64,000 nt of DNA from positions 72,900,283 through 72,964,282 of the forward strand of contig NC_135719.1 in the NCBI RefSeq assembly GCF_964656455.1, in the 5' to 3' direction. Shown one piece after another: positions 1 to 11,187 of the stretch. Under the pieces are notes generated by a model that was given only the letters and a program-made list of their open reading frames with translations, did not search any database and was not told the DNA's origin. Positions within the stretch are counted from its first letter, which is position 1. Each line of letters opens with the position of its first letter. The DNA comes from Halichoerus grypus (taxonomy: Eukaryota; Chordata; Mammalia; Carnivora; Phocidae). The position numbers were made by a program, and so were the translations under genes.

Positions 1-222
1 CAAATGAACAAAAAACACTTTATGCATCTCTATTCCTTAGTATAAATTACTGGAAATTGGTTCACTAGATCAACAGGCATTCAGGTTTCTGTTTTTAAGG
101 CTTTTTAATACATATTACCAAACTGCTTTCTAGAAAGAACCTACCAATCCACATTTTCTCCAGCACGGCATCAATCTGTCAATCTCACAGACAGACACAG
201 TATGGGGCAGTGTCAATTTTTA

Positions 223-447
223 TTTTTTTTTATTTTTTAAAGATTTTATTTATTTATTTATTTGAGAGAGAGAAAGAGAACAGGGAGAAGCAGAGGATGA
301 GGGAGAAGGACAAGCAGACTCCGAGCTGAGCATGGAGCCCAGTGCATGGCTCGATCCCAGGACCATGAGATCAAGATCTGAGCTGAAACCAAGAGCCAGA
401 CTCTTAACGAACTGAGTCCTCCCAGGCGCCCCTGGGGGGCAGGGTGT
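223..447 (-). repeat. Can-SINE (tRNA-Lys derived), minus
   Basis: The reverse complement of a carnivore SINE: a T-rich tail with TTTAAAGATTTTATTTATTT at the left and a CCCAGGCGCCCC head at the right. The flanking duplication GTGTCAATTTTTA occurs at 210-222 and 448-460, so this is a complete insertion. It is sense relative to SPRED1. Confidence 0.93.
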
Positions 448-609
448 GTGTCAATTTTTAAACCTTTCTTCATTTGGTAACTAAAAAATGTTAATTTACA
501 CTACCTGCTGCTTACCATTGTTCATATATGCTTATTAACAATTTGCAATTCCCTTTCTGTGAATTCTTTATACATGTACCTTGCCTATATGTGATGGTTA
601 ATTTTATTT

Positions 610-644
<35 letters not shown>

Positions 645-841
645 TTTTTTAAAGATTTTATTTATTTATTTGAGACAGAATGAGAGAGAGAGAGAGAGCG
701 CACATGAGAGGGGGGAGGGTCAGAGGGAGAAGCAGGCTCCCTGCCGAGCAGGGAGCCCGATGCGGGACTCGATCCAGGGACTCCAGGATCATGACCTGAG
801 CCGAAGGCAGTCGCTTAACCAACTGAGCCACCCAGGCGCCC
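610..841 (-). repeat. Can-SINE, minus, with 20-bp target duplication
   Basis: A full SINE in reverse orientation with an expanded TTTA-rich tail (about 605-645) and a GA-rich body. A perfect 20-bp target-site duplication, TGTGATGGTTAATTTTATTT, flanks it at 590-609 and 842-861. The insertion split an older repeat whose start (TGATGGTTAATTTTAT) is now present twice. Confidence 0.95.
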
Positions 842-1320
842 TGTGATGGTTAATTTTATTTGTCAACTGGGCTAGGCTATAGTGCCAAGCTATTCAGTCA
901 AACACCAGTCTACATGTTGTAGAGACATTTTCAGAAGTGACTAACATGTAAATCAGTATATTCAAAGTAAAGGAGATTACCCTCCATAAAGCAGACAGGT
1001 CTCATTCTGAAAAGACTTAAAGACTGGGGCCCCCAAAAGGGAAGGAAGTCTGCCACGAGACTGCCTTACAACTCAAAACTGAAATACCAAAGTGTGTCAA
1101 AATTGCCATACATGCCTGCCTACCTACCCTGTGCATTTCTGACTTGTCAGTTCCCACAATCACTCACCAATTCCTTTAAAAACAAACCAAAAAAACCAAC
1201 CACCACCACCAACAAACCAACCTAAGGAAACCAAAAACAAACTCTCTATAACACATGCATACCTATATACATGCCCACACATCCTATTGCTTCTGTTTCT
1301 CTGTATTTCTTGACAAATAC
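842..1320 (+). repeat. old interspersed repeat, family uncertain
   Basis: The start TGATGGTTAATTTTATTTGTC and the end near 1283-1310 (TCCTATTGCTTCTGTTTCTC) match the two ends of a widespread mammalian repeat that I remember by sequence but not by name. The interior is decayed. It could be an old LTR or DNA transposon. Confidence 0.5.
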
Positions 1321-1431
1321 AGTGTCTGAGAAATTTTCTTACAAATTTACGTAAGTTGTTTATTTATTAAGGTTAGTGATTTCCTCCTTATCCTTTATGT
1401 TCAGAAATTCCTTTCAAGGCAAACTACTTAC

Positions 1432-1481
1432 TTGTAAGTCATCTTCTGTTCCTTCAGCTTCATTTTTAAATGTTGGGCATC
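1432..1481 (-). CDS. SPRED1: SPRED1 coding exon 4 (short linker exon)
   Basis: This 50-nt micro-exon supplies the last two bases of Gly126 and then 16 codons, CPTFKNEAEGTEDDLQ. It follows directly on from exon 3 at Gln125. It begins after a TTTTCTTAG acceptor and ends CAA|GTAAGT, a near-consensus donor, leaving phase 0 for exon 5. It encodes the acidic stretch just after the EVH1 domain. The human exon, from the published coding numbering (c.377-423), is 47 nt, so this copy appears one codon longer and also differs at the residues after CP and around GTED. Length, phase, splice sites and the KNEAEG...DDLQ match make the assignment firm despite the small size. Exon 5 is not in the window. Confidence 0.93.
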
Positions 1482-2412
1482 CTAAGAAAACAGGTAGATG
1501 TTAATTAAGCAAAGAATTCTTATCTTAGGTTTTAGTATTATTGAAAAATTGATTAAATCATTATAATACTGTAGAACTGATCAGAGATCAATCTGGGCTG
1601 CCTGGCAACAAGTCCGATGTTGGCCACTCATACCTGCCCCTTTGTTAGGAGAATAAAGTGACTGTTTTCCTTTTCTACGGGTATATTTCCAGTTATTTAC
1701 TAAAGAAATGTTTCTTGTGAAAGTGTACTATCTCTAGTAAGCCCTACCCCTGATTTTTCTAAAATGCTCAAACTGCTAGGCAGGGTATACACATTACAAC
1801 TCCCCTGGTGCTTACCCACATATGATTTATTCAATTTTCTAAATATTCTTACCCAGAAAACAGTATTTAACACCCCAAACGAAGATTTTAGGTACTTTTG
1901 TAAGAAAGAAAACAAATAGGCCTTAAACCCCTATTGATAGCCAACAGCCAGTTGTTGCTTTTGATCTTTGTGTATCAGTGTCTCTCTGTACATTTTCATG
2001 GTGTTCAGGAGTGCCTTTAGTTTCAATAAATTAATAAGGAAGGATGTCTTAGCAAAGTATTCTGAGTTTATGCTACCCTTGAGAGATACTAGCATGGAGA
2101 TGAGGAGAAACCTGTCCTTCCGAAAGGGTTGCATAGTTTATTCTTATTGTCACGGAAGACTAAGTAAGAGAAATTTAATGGGATTGTTGAAAGTCTATAC
2201 AGTGGCTGATAATAACACTAACCAGTATGTTTTTTAAAATGTTCAAAAATAACGAGATTAGTACTATAGTCTATTCTACCTGGCAAGGAGTTCATAGGCT
2301 CCTCCACATATATAAACTGTCCTTTAAAACATGAAACCCAACCTATTTGATTATAGTGAAAGAAGTATGCTTTTATGGAGACATGAGTATGGGCTTAAAA
2401 GTATTAACACTT

Positions 2413-3075
2413 TAGGGAATGCAAACTGGTGCAGCCACTGTGGAAAACAGTATGGAAGTTCCTCAGAAAGTTAAAAATAGAATTACCTTACAATCCAGTA
2501 ATCACACTACTATTTACACAAAAAAATACAAGAACACTAATTCAAAGGGATACATACACCTCTATATTTATTGCAGCATTATTTACAATAGTCAAATTAT
2601 GGAAGCACCCCAAGCATCCATCGATAGATGAATGGATAAAAAAGAGGTGGTATACATACACAATGGAGTATTATTCAGCCATAAAGAATGAAATCTTGCC
2701 ATTTGCAACAACATGGATGAAACCAGAGAGTATAATGCTAAGCAAAGTCAGTCAGAGAATGACAGATACCATATGATTTCATTCGTATGCGGAATTCAAG
2801 AAACAAAACAAATGAGCAAAGGAAAAAGAGAGAGAGAGACAAACCAAGAATTAGACTCTTAACTATAAAGAACAAACTGACTGATGGTTACCAGAGGGGT
2901 GGTGGTTGGGGGATGGGTGAAATACGTAAAGGGGATTAAGAATACACTTATCATGATGAGCACTGAGTAATGTACAGTATTGTTGAATCACTATATCGTA
3001 CACCTGAAACTAATATAACACTATGTTAACTATACTGGAATGAAGATAAAAAGCTTAATAAAAAAAGTAAAAATA
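2413..3075 (+). repeat. L1 3' end (ORF2 C-terminus and 3' UTR), plus
   Basis: Sequence from 2419 reads as the last part of L1 ORF2: the reading frame includes [20 protein letters not shown] and, after decay, YTMEYYSAIKNEI and TTWMKPESIMLSKVSQ. A GA-rich 3' UTR follows and ends near AATAAAAAGCTTAATAAAA. It is 5'-truncated, as most L1 copies are, with frameshifts, so it is not a functional gene. It is antisense to SPRED1. Confidence 0.92.
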
Positions 3076-4144
3076 AATTTAAAATTCCAGCAGGCATGGA
3101 TAATGATTGTCTTTTTAAAGTACTGGTTCTTGAACACTAGCGAAATATCAGAATCAACTGGGGAACTTTTAGAAAATATACTGGTACCACAGTATATTCT
3201 CAAACCAATATTGTCAGGATCTATGGGATGAGGCATAGGGCTTTATGTATTTTTTATTTCTTGCACTGGTTTGAGAACCACAACCACTACTAGAGAATCT
3301 CAGGAACTTTTTTCCTCTCTAAATCGTAATCATTTCACATTTCTTCATCACATTTGAAATAGGAGGAACTAAAAAAAAAAAAAATGGATGCCTCAGCTCC
3401 CCTCCCTAGGCAGACAGATTCAAATAGTCTGTGGAGTATGGACGAGTGACTCTGTTTGTCAAAGTATACCAGGTGACTGAAATGTGTAGCCAACACTGAG
3501 AACAATGACCTAGAAAGAACTTACAGGTTCTTGTAATAAAGATAAAATGAATGCTACTATTCCACGGAAATTTTTCTGAACTGGAAATCACTGATTGTTT
3601 ACCAATCTCTAATCTTTTAAAATAGCTAAATAAATTACTTAAGCACAGTTTCATGCACTATCAGTACATATTAGTACTAAGCATTTCCATGTTCTTGCCT
3701 ATGGTCAGCTCATTCATTTCTTCTAATTTTCCTATTAAAATGTTATCTTCAAAATATACAAATCACAATTCTGCCTAATACATTTTGATTCAGTTACTTT
3801 ATATAGAAGGTGATTTCTATTTATAGAAACAATTTTCCTTCTTAATTAGAAAAACAAATCAAGTCTTAATTATAACCTCATTGTGGGGAAGAAATGGGCT
3901 TTAAAGTGATTTTTTGCTTAATTAAGCAGAGGCCAGTCTTACATGTAAATATTCTTCTTTCCTGCAAGCTTTAGAGTTAATAATCTTAGCAGATTGGCAA
4001 AATAGACAAAAAGATAAATGGGGCTGTGGTCTCTACCAATCCTCAATAATGAAATCAGGTAGAGTTAAGAGTTTCAAGAAAAGGTTTGCCATAGGAAAAA
4101 TAGAGTCTACACATGAAAAAGAGAAAACTTCTAATAACCAAATA

Positions 4145-4481
4145 CAGTTGAACCTTGAACAATACAGGGGTTAGGGGCCCCAACCCCTGCCCCGCCCCAA
4201 TGAAGTTGAAAATCCACATACAACTTTTGATTCCCCAAACATTTAACTACTAATAATAGTCCACTGTTGACTGAAGCATTACCAATAATATAAACAGTTA
4301 ACACATACCTTGTTTGTCATATGTATTATGTACTATATTCTTAGAATAAAATAGAGAAAAGAAAACGTTATACCAAGCAAATCATAAGGAAGAGAAAATA
4401 TATTTATGGTACTGTACCGTAAAAGAATCCACATATAGTGGGCTGGCATAGCTCAAACCCATGTTGTTCAAGGGTCAACTA
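4145..4481. mobile_element. Tigger (pogo-type) DNA transposon remnant
   Basis: Inverted ends CAGTTGAACCTTGAACAATA at the left and TTGTTCAAGGGTCAACT at the right bound about 337 nt, each next to a TA, the target used by Tc1/mariner-pogo elements. The interior (GGTTAGGGGCCCCAACCCC, and the AGTCCACTGTTGACTGAAGC segment) matches the common short non-autonomous mammalian Tigger derivative. No transposase reading frame remains. It sits in intron 3, about 340 nt past the exon 3 donor. Confidence 0.88.
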
Positions 4482-4805
4482 CATTTGATTAGAAATTTTC
4501 TCTTTTTTATGACCAAAACAAGGATATGACTGATACAACAACACACAAGGATTTTGAAAGTTCTGACCGTTCCCTCTTCATGCTCCTACTTATTTGCATT
4601 ATCTGAAGGCTGCTATTGACGGGTTCAAGAAAAGACACGTAAGTGGTATATATTATGATGTGACAAATATAAAACATTAAAAAATCCATTATTTTATCTT
4701 TGCCTACAGTGAGCTTTCAAAGCTAATCACATACATCACAAAAGCTGACTTGTTTAAAGTCACTCTACTCTACTATATACGATAAACAAATTAAGAAAAT
4801 AGTCA

Positions 4806-5009
<204 letters not shown>

Positions 5010-5279
5010 TTACTATACATGTATCAAATAATCTAATGTAGCTCTTAAATACAAACTGAAGTGAGAATAAGAGCTATTATATTTCAGTAAATGCATTCCC
5101 CCCCCACCATTAATATAGAGGTCTTGCTACTTAATCTACTTCATAAAGTCACTCAATACAGAAATTTTAAAATGGGATTAAAAAGAGGATTCTGGGAAGA
5201 TGACAAAGTAAGAAGGAAACTTTCTCCCCACCTAGACAACAATTACACTGGCAGAATCTGTCTGATAGAACTATGTTGG

Positions 5280-5481
5280 GGGGTGCCTGGGTGGCTCAGT
5301 CGTTAGGCGTCTGCCTTCGGCTCAGGTCATGATCCCAGGGTCCTGGGATCGAGCCCCACATCAGGCTCCCTGCTCAGCAGGGGGCCTGCTTCTCCCTCTC
5401 CCACTCCCCCTGCTTGTGTTCCCTCTCTCGCTGTCTCTCTCTCTCCGTCAAATAAATAAATAAAATCTTAAAAAAAAAAAA
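5280..5481 (+). repeat. Can-SINE, plus, near SPRED1 exon 3
   Basis: A complete arctoid-type SINE with its A-tail at 5470-5482. The target duplication AGAACTATGTTGG lies at 5267-5279 and 5482-5494. It is antisense to SPRED1 and inserted in the L1M 5' UTR about 300 nt upstream of exon 3 in the transcript. Confidence 0.95.
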
Positions 5482-5540
5482 AGAACTATGTTGGAACTCC
5501 TTAGTCTGTTAGAAGGTTTGCAACTCCCAAGGGAAGAGAC

Positions 5541-5541
5541 A

Positions 5542-5587
<46 letters not shown>
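5541..5587. repeat. (CA)n microsatellite
   Basis: An uninterrupted AC/CA dinucleotide run of about 23 units lies inside the L1M 5' region. Such runs are usually length-polymorphic. Confidence 0.97.
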
Positions 5588-5592
<5 letters not shown>

Positions 5593-6401
5593 CTGGGGTT
5601 AATTTTGGTCAATCTCAGCATTAGTACAGTAGCAGCTACCCACCCCCCATGGCAGGGAGTTATGCACAACATGTTCCTGGAGCAGGTCGCACACAACTCA
5701 CAGGAGCCAGAGTGGGTAAAAAGGACCCTGTCCTCCAAATATCAGTGATCTATGCTCTGATTACTGATGGCTGACTTTGATCAGAGAGGTGTAGACAAAG
5801 AGGAGGACAACCATAATTGTTATACCTTCCCTTACTGTTGCAAGTCCCTCCTCAACATAAGGAAGAGATGTCCAGGTTATTTAAAGGATCAGCATCCTTT
5901 TTTATCTATCATTTTTTACTTTTTCCCATTTTGGGTGCCAGACATTAAAGACTAGGACATTCAAAAACAATTACATTCCTGGGGAAAATTAGAAAGTTAC
6001 TATTCATACCCAAGGAAATACTCAAAAAAGACATGAGAAGACCTAAATTTACACTTCAGGCAGATCCTCAGCACAGAGACAACTTACAACAATTTAAAGG
6101 AAAAAAAAAAAGCAAAAAAGCAAATCTTGCGGAAGGGGGACAATCTGATTTCCAGAGTTAACACATAATTAGATTCATATGTTCAATGTTGAACAAAAAA
6201 GCTCAAGGCACACAAACAAACAGTAAATTCATTTTTTTTCCTTTTCCCACTGTAAGAAAAAAAGAAAATCAAGAGAAACTGTGCCTAAAAAAGGCATGGC
6301 AGACCCATTAGACCAAGGCTTAAAAAAACCATAAAACTGTCTTAAGGAGAAAGTTAAGAAAACAATGTACAAACAAAATGAAAGTATTAATAAAGAGATG
6401 C

Positions 6402-6522
6402 AAATAATGAATCATGGAACACTACATCAAAAACTAATGATGTACTGTATGGTGATTAACATAACATAATAATAAATATTGAATGAAAAATAAATAAATA
6501 AAATTAAATTTTAAAAAAAATC
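6402..6522 (+). repeat. L1 3' tail fragment inserted in L1M
   Basis: The segment ATGAATCATGGAACACTACA through GGTGATTAACATAACATAA is the terminal part of the carnivore L1 3' UTR; the same sequence recurs at 50525-50590. An A-rich tail with AAATAAATAAAT follows. It interrupts the L1M sequence, which resumes near AAGAAACAAAGAAATTCTGG. Confidence 0.88.
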
Positions 6523-6739
6523 TAAAAAGAAACAAAGAAATTCTGGAGCTGAAAAGCACAATAAATGAAACAAAAAATTCACTACAGAGATTCAAAAGCA
6601 GATTTGAGCAGGCAGAAAAAGATATGCGAACTTGAAAATAGACAATAGACATTACTGAGTCTGAAGAACAAAAAGAAAAAGTTAAAGAAAAGCAAACAGC
6701 TTAAGGGACCCGTGGGACACCATCATGAGGACCAACATA

Positions 6740-6938
6740 GGGGTGCCTGGGTGTTTTAGTTGGTTAAGCATAAGACTCTTGATTTGGGCTCTGTGATCTC
6801 AGGGTCATGAGATTGAGCCCTGTGTCAGGCTCTGCTCTCAGCATGGAGTCTGCCTGGGATTCTCTCTCCCTCTCCCTCTGCCCCTCTGCACTGCGCCCCC
6901 CCGCCCCCCCAAATAAATAAATCTTAAAAAAAAAAAAA
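6740..6938 (+). repeat. older Can-SINE, plus
   Basis: The head GGGGTGCCTGGGTGTTTTAG, body ending CCCCTCTGC and tail AAATAAATAAATCTTAAAA indicate an older, diverged Can-SINE subfamily (GACTCTTGATTT type). It is inserted in L1M ORF1 remnants. Confidence 0.92.
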
Positions 6939-8479
6939 GAATCAACACACATATTGTGGGAGCTACAGAAAGAAAAGGAAAAGGGGCCGAGAATATATAT
7001 GAAGAAACAATAGTTTAAAACTTCATAAATTTGATGAAAGACATCAATATAAACATCTAAGAAGCTCAACAAACTCCAAATAAAATGAATTCAAGAGAGC
7101 CACACATCAGACAAAGAGAGAATCTTGAAAGCAACATGACAAACGTGAACCGTCACATTCAAGGGATCCTAAAAAAGAATATTAGCAGATTTATCTTTAG
7201 AAACTTTGGGGGCCAGAAGATAGTGGGCAGATATATTCAAAGTACTAAAAGAAAAAAAAGTCAACCAAGAATCCTTTATCTGGCAAAACTGTCCTTCAAA
7301 AGTAGGATAGAAACTAAGACATTCCCAGATAAACAAAAGCTGAGAGAATGTTACTAGATCTGCCCTGCAAAAAAAGCTCAAGGAAATCCTACAAAGTGAA
7401 ATGAAATAACACAAGACAGTAACTTGAAGCTGTACGGAGAAATAAAGATCTCAATAAAGGTAAGTGCATGAGTATTTTAAAAAGCAGTAAAATTTTAACA
7501 CTGGTTTGTAACTGACACATAGTAAACCTTCAATAAATAGTAGTAATAATGGTGATCCACTAATCCACAATACAATAATTGCTACGAAAAACTAGATCAT
7601 TATTTATAAGAAGAGACTTTTTTAATAAAGAAGGAGGAGAAATTTGAATTATAAATAAAAGCACTCAGGAGCTCAAAGAGCTTATGGATAGATTCTGAGA
7701 AGCTAAAGTTAACAGATTCTAAAGGCAGTGAAAAATTTCAACCTCCAGTGTTTTTCCTTCTTCTGAAAGAAATTCTAGGGTATTTTATAGAGAGGGGAAA
7801 AGGAAAATGCCACAGTCACTAAATAACTGCAACTTCTGAAGATATATTCCAAGCTATTTTGGGAAATATAGAGCAAAACTCCCATCATAAAATTACTGGA
7901 CTGTTTGCCAGAAGTACTTAAAATAGACCAAGTCAAAAATGGGTACAAGTGCATTTTTGTTTCATTAATAACAACTAACAATTTGGGAGAGCAGAGTAAC
8001 ATTAAATATGTACTTTCAAACTACTATGTACTTTATTATAGTTGCTACCTTACAAATAGATAATTACATGTTTACAAATTGTATTATCTAAGAATTAGTA
8101 TAGTTGGTAACTAGACTTGAATGTTTTCATTAGTAACTTTCTGAAATATCTTTGACTCCAAGGAAAAATCATTTCATTTTTGAACTAAAAGTGCCAAATT
8201 CAAATTAGATTATTTCTAACCAAAATCAATAATTGGTATCTCAAACAGTTGCTTCACATTTAGTTTTCTGGATGATATAAAAGCTAGTATCCTTTATAAA
8301 GACACCAAGAAATATCAAACTATATTATTATCAAATATATAATTTTACTATCTATTAATAAAAATTTGTCTTTAATGCTATGTTCTGAGCTGAGTTGGAT
8401 TTTAGACATTTTTAAAAAGGAACAGAAGGAACAATGGCAGTGTTTCTCACATAACAGCAGTTCAGCTACAACAGAAGGG

Positions 8480-8805
8480 AGGGAGCCAGCACCCTTTAAA
8501 TATATGTATGTCATAAAGGAAAGACTGAGGAACTGCTCCAAATTAAAGGAGAATAAAGACATGTGAAATCCAAGTGCTATGTGATCTCATATATGGAAGG
8601 TACAAAAATGTTATAAGAACACTATTAGGTCAGTTGAAAAAACTGGAATATGGACTGTAGATTAAAGTACCATATTATGTTAAACTTCCTAAATAGGATA
8701 CTTAAACTGTGACTAAGAAAATATCCTTGTTCTTAGGAAAAATACACTGAGGTACTAAGAAGTAAAAGGCAGAATATATGCAATTTACTTCAAATAGTTC
8801 AGAAA

Positions 8806-8863
<58 letters not shown>

Positions 8864-9045
8864 GGGGGAGGGAGAGAGAATGACAAAACCAACATGGCAA
8901 AATGTTAAAAAATTGACATATTTGGGGAAAAAATTTGGTGTATTTGGGTAAAAGATGTACAGGAGATATTATACTATTCTTGCTAAAAGTTGACTCTTTG
9001 CAAAGAAATGAAATGGATAAACAAAAAAGGCATAAATGCAAAATA
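8480..9045 (+). repeat. ancient repeat, L1M 3'-end-like, with (GT)n
   Basis: The segments AAAGACTGAGGAACTGCTCC, GGCAAAATGTTAAAAAATTG and TGGGTAAAAGATGTACAGGA resemble the 3' UTR of old L1M elements. A GT microsatellite splits it. The family call is tentative. Confidence 0.5.
8810..8860. repeat. (GT)n microsatellite
   Basis: An uninterrupted GT run of about 25 units. The open frame across it on the minus strand is a low-complexity artefact. Confidence 0.97.
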
Positions 9046-9049
9046 AACA

Positions 9050-9470
9050 GGGGCACCTAGGTAGCACTGTCAGTTAAGCATCAGACTCTTGGTTTCGGCT
9101 CAGGTCATGATCTCAGAGTTCTGAGATTGAGCCCCACCTCGGGCTCCATGCTCACTGTGGAGTCTGCACAAGATTCTCTCTTCCAGGGGCACCTGGGTGG
9201 CTCAGTCATTAAGCGTCTGCCTTTGGCTCAGGTCATGATCCCGGGGTCCTGGGATCGAGCCCCGCATTGGGCTCCCTGCTCCGCGGAAAGCCTCCTTCTC
9301 CCTCTCCCACTCCCCCTGCTTGTGTTCCCTCTCTCACTGTGTCTCTATCTGTCAAATAATAAATGAAATCTTTAAAAAAAAAAAAAGATTCCCCTCTTGC
9401 CCTCAGCCCTGCCCTTTGCTCCCCTCTGCACACTCTTTCTCTAAAATAAATAAATAGTTTTTTTAAAAGT
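9050..9470 (+). repeat. older Can-SINE split by a younger one
   Basis: The left half is 9050-9185 (GGGGCACCTAGGTAGCACTG...GATTCTCTCTTCCA). The right half is about 9387-9470 (CCCCTCTTGCC...CTAAAATAAATAAATAG). They form one GACTCTTGGTTT-type SINE. Flanking AAATAAACA-like repeats near 9041 and 9473 are its target duplication. Confidence 0.9.
9186..9386 (+). repeat. younger Can-SINE nested in the older copy
   Basis: A GTCATTAAGCGTCTGCC-type SINE with tail AAATAATAAATGAAATCTTT(A)n. It is flanked by diverged copies of AAGATTCTCTCTTCC (left) and AAGATTCCCCTCTTGCC (right), so it used the CT-rich body of the older SINE as its target. Confidence 0.92.
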
Positions 9471-9479
9471 ACAAATAAA

Positions 9480-9735
9480 CATTATTAGAAATGAAAGTGG
9501 AACAAAACTGAAAGCACAGCAAAACTTTAGAAAGTAATAAGGAATGTAGTGTAAGATTTTATACCCCCAAATTTGAAAACGTAAGTGAAATAGCCAGTAT
9601 CCTAGGAAAAAAAAAAACAAAACTATAACTTAATCAATACCGATTGAAAAGTAAACAGAAAACCACTAGAGACCTATAACCATCAGAGAAACTGAATCAG
9701 TAGGAAGTAAAAATAAAAGTGGATAAGGGAATAGA
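9480..9735 (+). repeat. L1 ORF2 fragment, plus
   Basis: ACATTATTAGAAATGAAAGT, TTATACCCCCAAATTTGAAA and ACCTATAACCATCAGAGAAA match the L1 ORF2 stretch between the endonuclease and reverse transcriptase domains. It is decayed and non-coding. Confidence 0.65.
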
Positions 9736-10253
9736 AAATGAGATACGCTGTGATTCCTTCAGCACCTCTGAGAGATATAAAGACCATCATCAAGAAGACC
9801 ATCCCCTGCAGAGAATTTAGAAGGGATTACTACCAGCAGAAATTGGAGAAAACCGTAGTCACTGACTTCTAATTAAGACACTGTTCTAACTCCTGGTGGC
9901 CGCACAAACAACAACATAAAACTCTTGGACACAGGCAATAACCCCTGCTTCCTTACTTTGCTCTTTCCCAAGCTCCCATAGGCTGTTAGATCTCTGAACT
10001 GCTAAGCTAAAACAAAACCTTAAACAATTCTCTTCTCCCTCTACTGGGTCTGTATAATTTGGAGAGGGGACCACACAACTCTGAAGGAGTCAATCTCAAT
10101 GATCTGAGGATTTAACAGCCATGAATCTTTATTAATCAATTTATACAGCAATATTTATATAACACAAAAACCATTTAGAAAAAAGAATATTCAAAAACAT
10201 AATGATAGTTGGAGAGCTTCAGCCTTTGAGCTAAATTAGACCCCCCCCAAAAA

Positions 10254-10276
10254 AAGAAAGAAAGAAAGAAAGAGAG
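10254..10276. repeat. (AAAG)n short tandem repeat
   Basis: A short run of AAAG units followed by GA-rich sequence. Confidence 0.9.
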
Positions 10277-11070
10277 GGAGAGAAAGGATATAAAAGATTT
10301 GAATAACTTAATAAACAAGGTTAAACTTTATAAATCCAAACCTTTGCATTACAGTGAATTGAAGCCTTTCAAAAGGCTATGGACATTGGAATGAGAAAAG
10401 GTCTTAAATCAGTAACTGAAGTTCCTCCCAAGAAACTAAAAAAGAAAAACAGAGCAAGCAGAAGGAAGAAAATAATAATAAACAGAAACCAATCAATTGA
10501 AATAAAAATCCATCAAAAAAAATAGAAAGAAAATCAATGAAACAAAATGCTGTTTAAAGAAAACATTAACTGACAAATTAAAAATGAACAAACAAATCGC
10601 CAATTTCAGGAAAGAAAACAAGGGACAGCACTAAGGATCTTGCAGCCTTTAGAAGTATAATTGATATATTAAGAACAACTTTTCAATCATAAATTAGACA
10701 CATTAGAAGAAATTAACCAATTCTTTAAAAATCATGTATTATCAAAACTCAATCAAGATAAAAGAAAACCTGAATAGTCCTATAACCATTAAAGAAATTC
10801 AATTTGTAATTAAAAGCTTTTAAAGAAATCTCTCTATACTGAAATGATTTAACTGGAGAATTCTACCAAATATTTAAAGAAGAACTAACACCAATTTTAC
10901 ACACTCTCCCAGAAAACAGAAAAAGAAGGAACACTCCCCAATTCATTTTATGAGGCCAGTATTACCTTGATACCAACACCAGACAAAGACTAATACCAAA
11001 AAAGAAAACTACAGACCAATACCTCTCATAACTTAAATACAAAATTCCTTAACAAAACAGAAGCAAATCA

Positions 11071-11187
11071 GGGCATGTGGCTGGTCCATTTGGAAGAGAA
11101 TGCAACTCCTGATCTCAGGGTCACGAGTTCAAGCCCCACATTGGGTGCAGAGATTACTAAAAAAAGTAAATAAACTTAAAAAAAAAT
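11071..11187 (+). repeat. short Can-SINE (SINE_a type), plus
   Basis: The short form lacks the CT-rich body and goes straight from the tRNA-like part to ACATTGGGTGCAGAGATTAC and an A-rich tail. The target duplication AGCAAATCA is at 11062-11070 and 11191-11199. Confidence 0.92.

Larger units (their letters stand above)
1..1431 (-). other. SPRED1: SPRED1 intron 4 (partial)
   Basis: This is the donor-proximal part of intron 4. It holds two minus-strand Can-SINEs (223-447 and 610-841) and a decayed older repeat at about 842-1320. That repeat starts TGATGGTTAATTTTAT and ends with a segment resembling TCCTATTGCTTCTGTTTCTCTG. I recognise it as an old interspersed repeat seen widely in mammals but cannot name its family with certainty. 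No coding potential or further exon is visible. Confidence 0.85.
5180..7490 (+). repeat. ancient L1M 5' region (5' UTR and ORF1), plus, interrupted
   Basis: From GATTCTGGGAAGATGACAAAG (5181) to about 5750 the sequence resembles the 5' UTR of old mammalian L1M elements. The 6530-7480 part matches the L1M ORF1 region, for example AGTACTAAAAGAAAAAAAAGTC, AAACTGTCCTTCAAAAGTAG and TTCCCAGATAAACAAAAGCTGAGAG. It is interrupted by SINEs (5280-5481, 6740-6938), a CA repeat and a younger L1 tail (6402-6522). All frames are broken. 5' parts of old L1s survive much less often than 3' ends. Confidence 0.8.

Noticed and set aside
2160..2240. Possible coding exon in the 89-residue plus-strand frame at 1968-2237
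   Set aside because: No codon bias, no homology recognised, no fitting splice sites; consistent with a chance frame in intron 3.
5448..5748. Open frames on both strands with His-Thr or Cys-Val runs
   Set aside because: They are translations of the CA/GT microsatellite joined to SINE sequence.
9740..10130. Non-repetitive-looking stretch with CCCTCTACTGGGTCTGTATA, considered as an LTR
   Set aside because: I could not match both ends to a known LTR or find a target duplication, so it is left unassigned.
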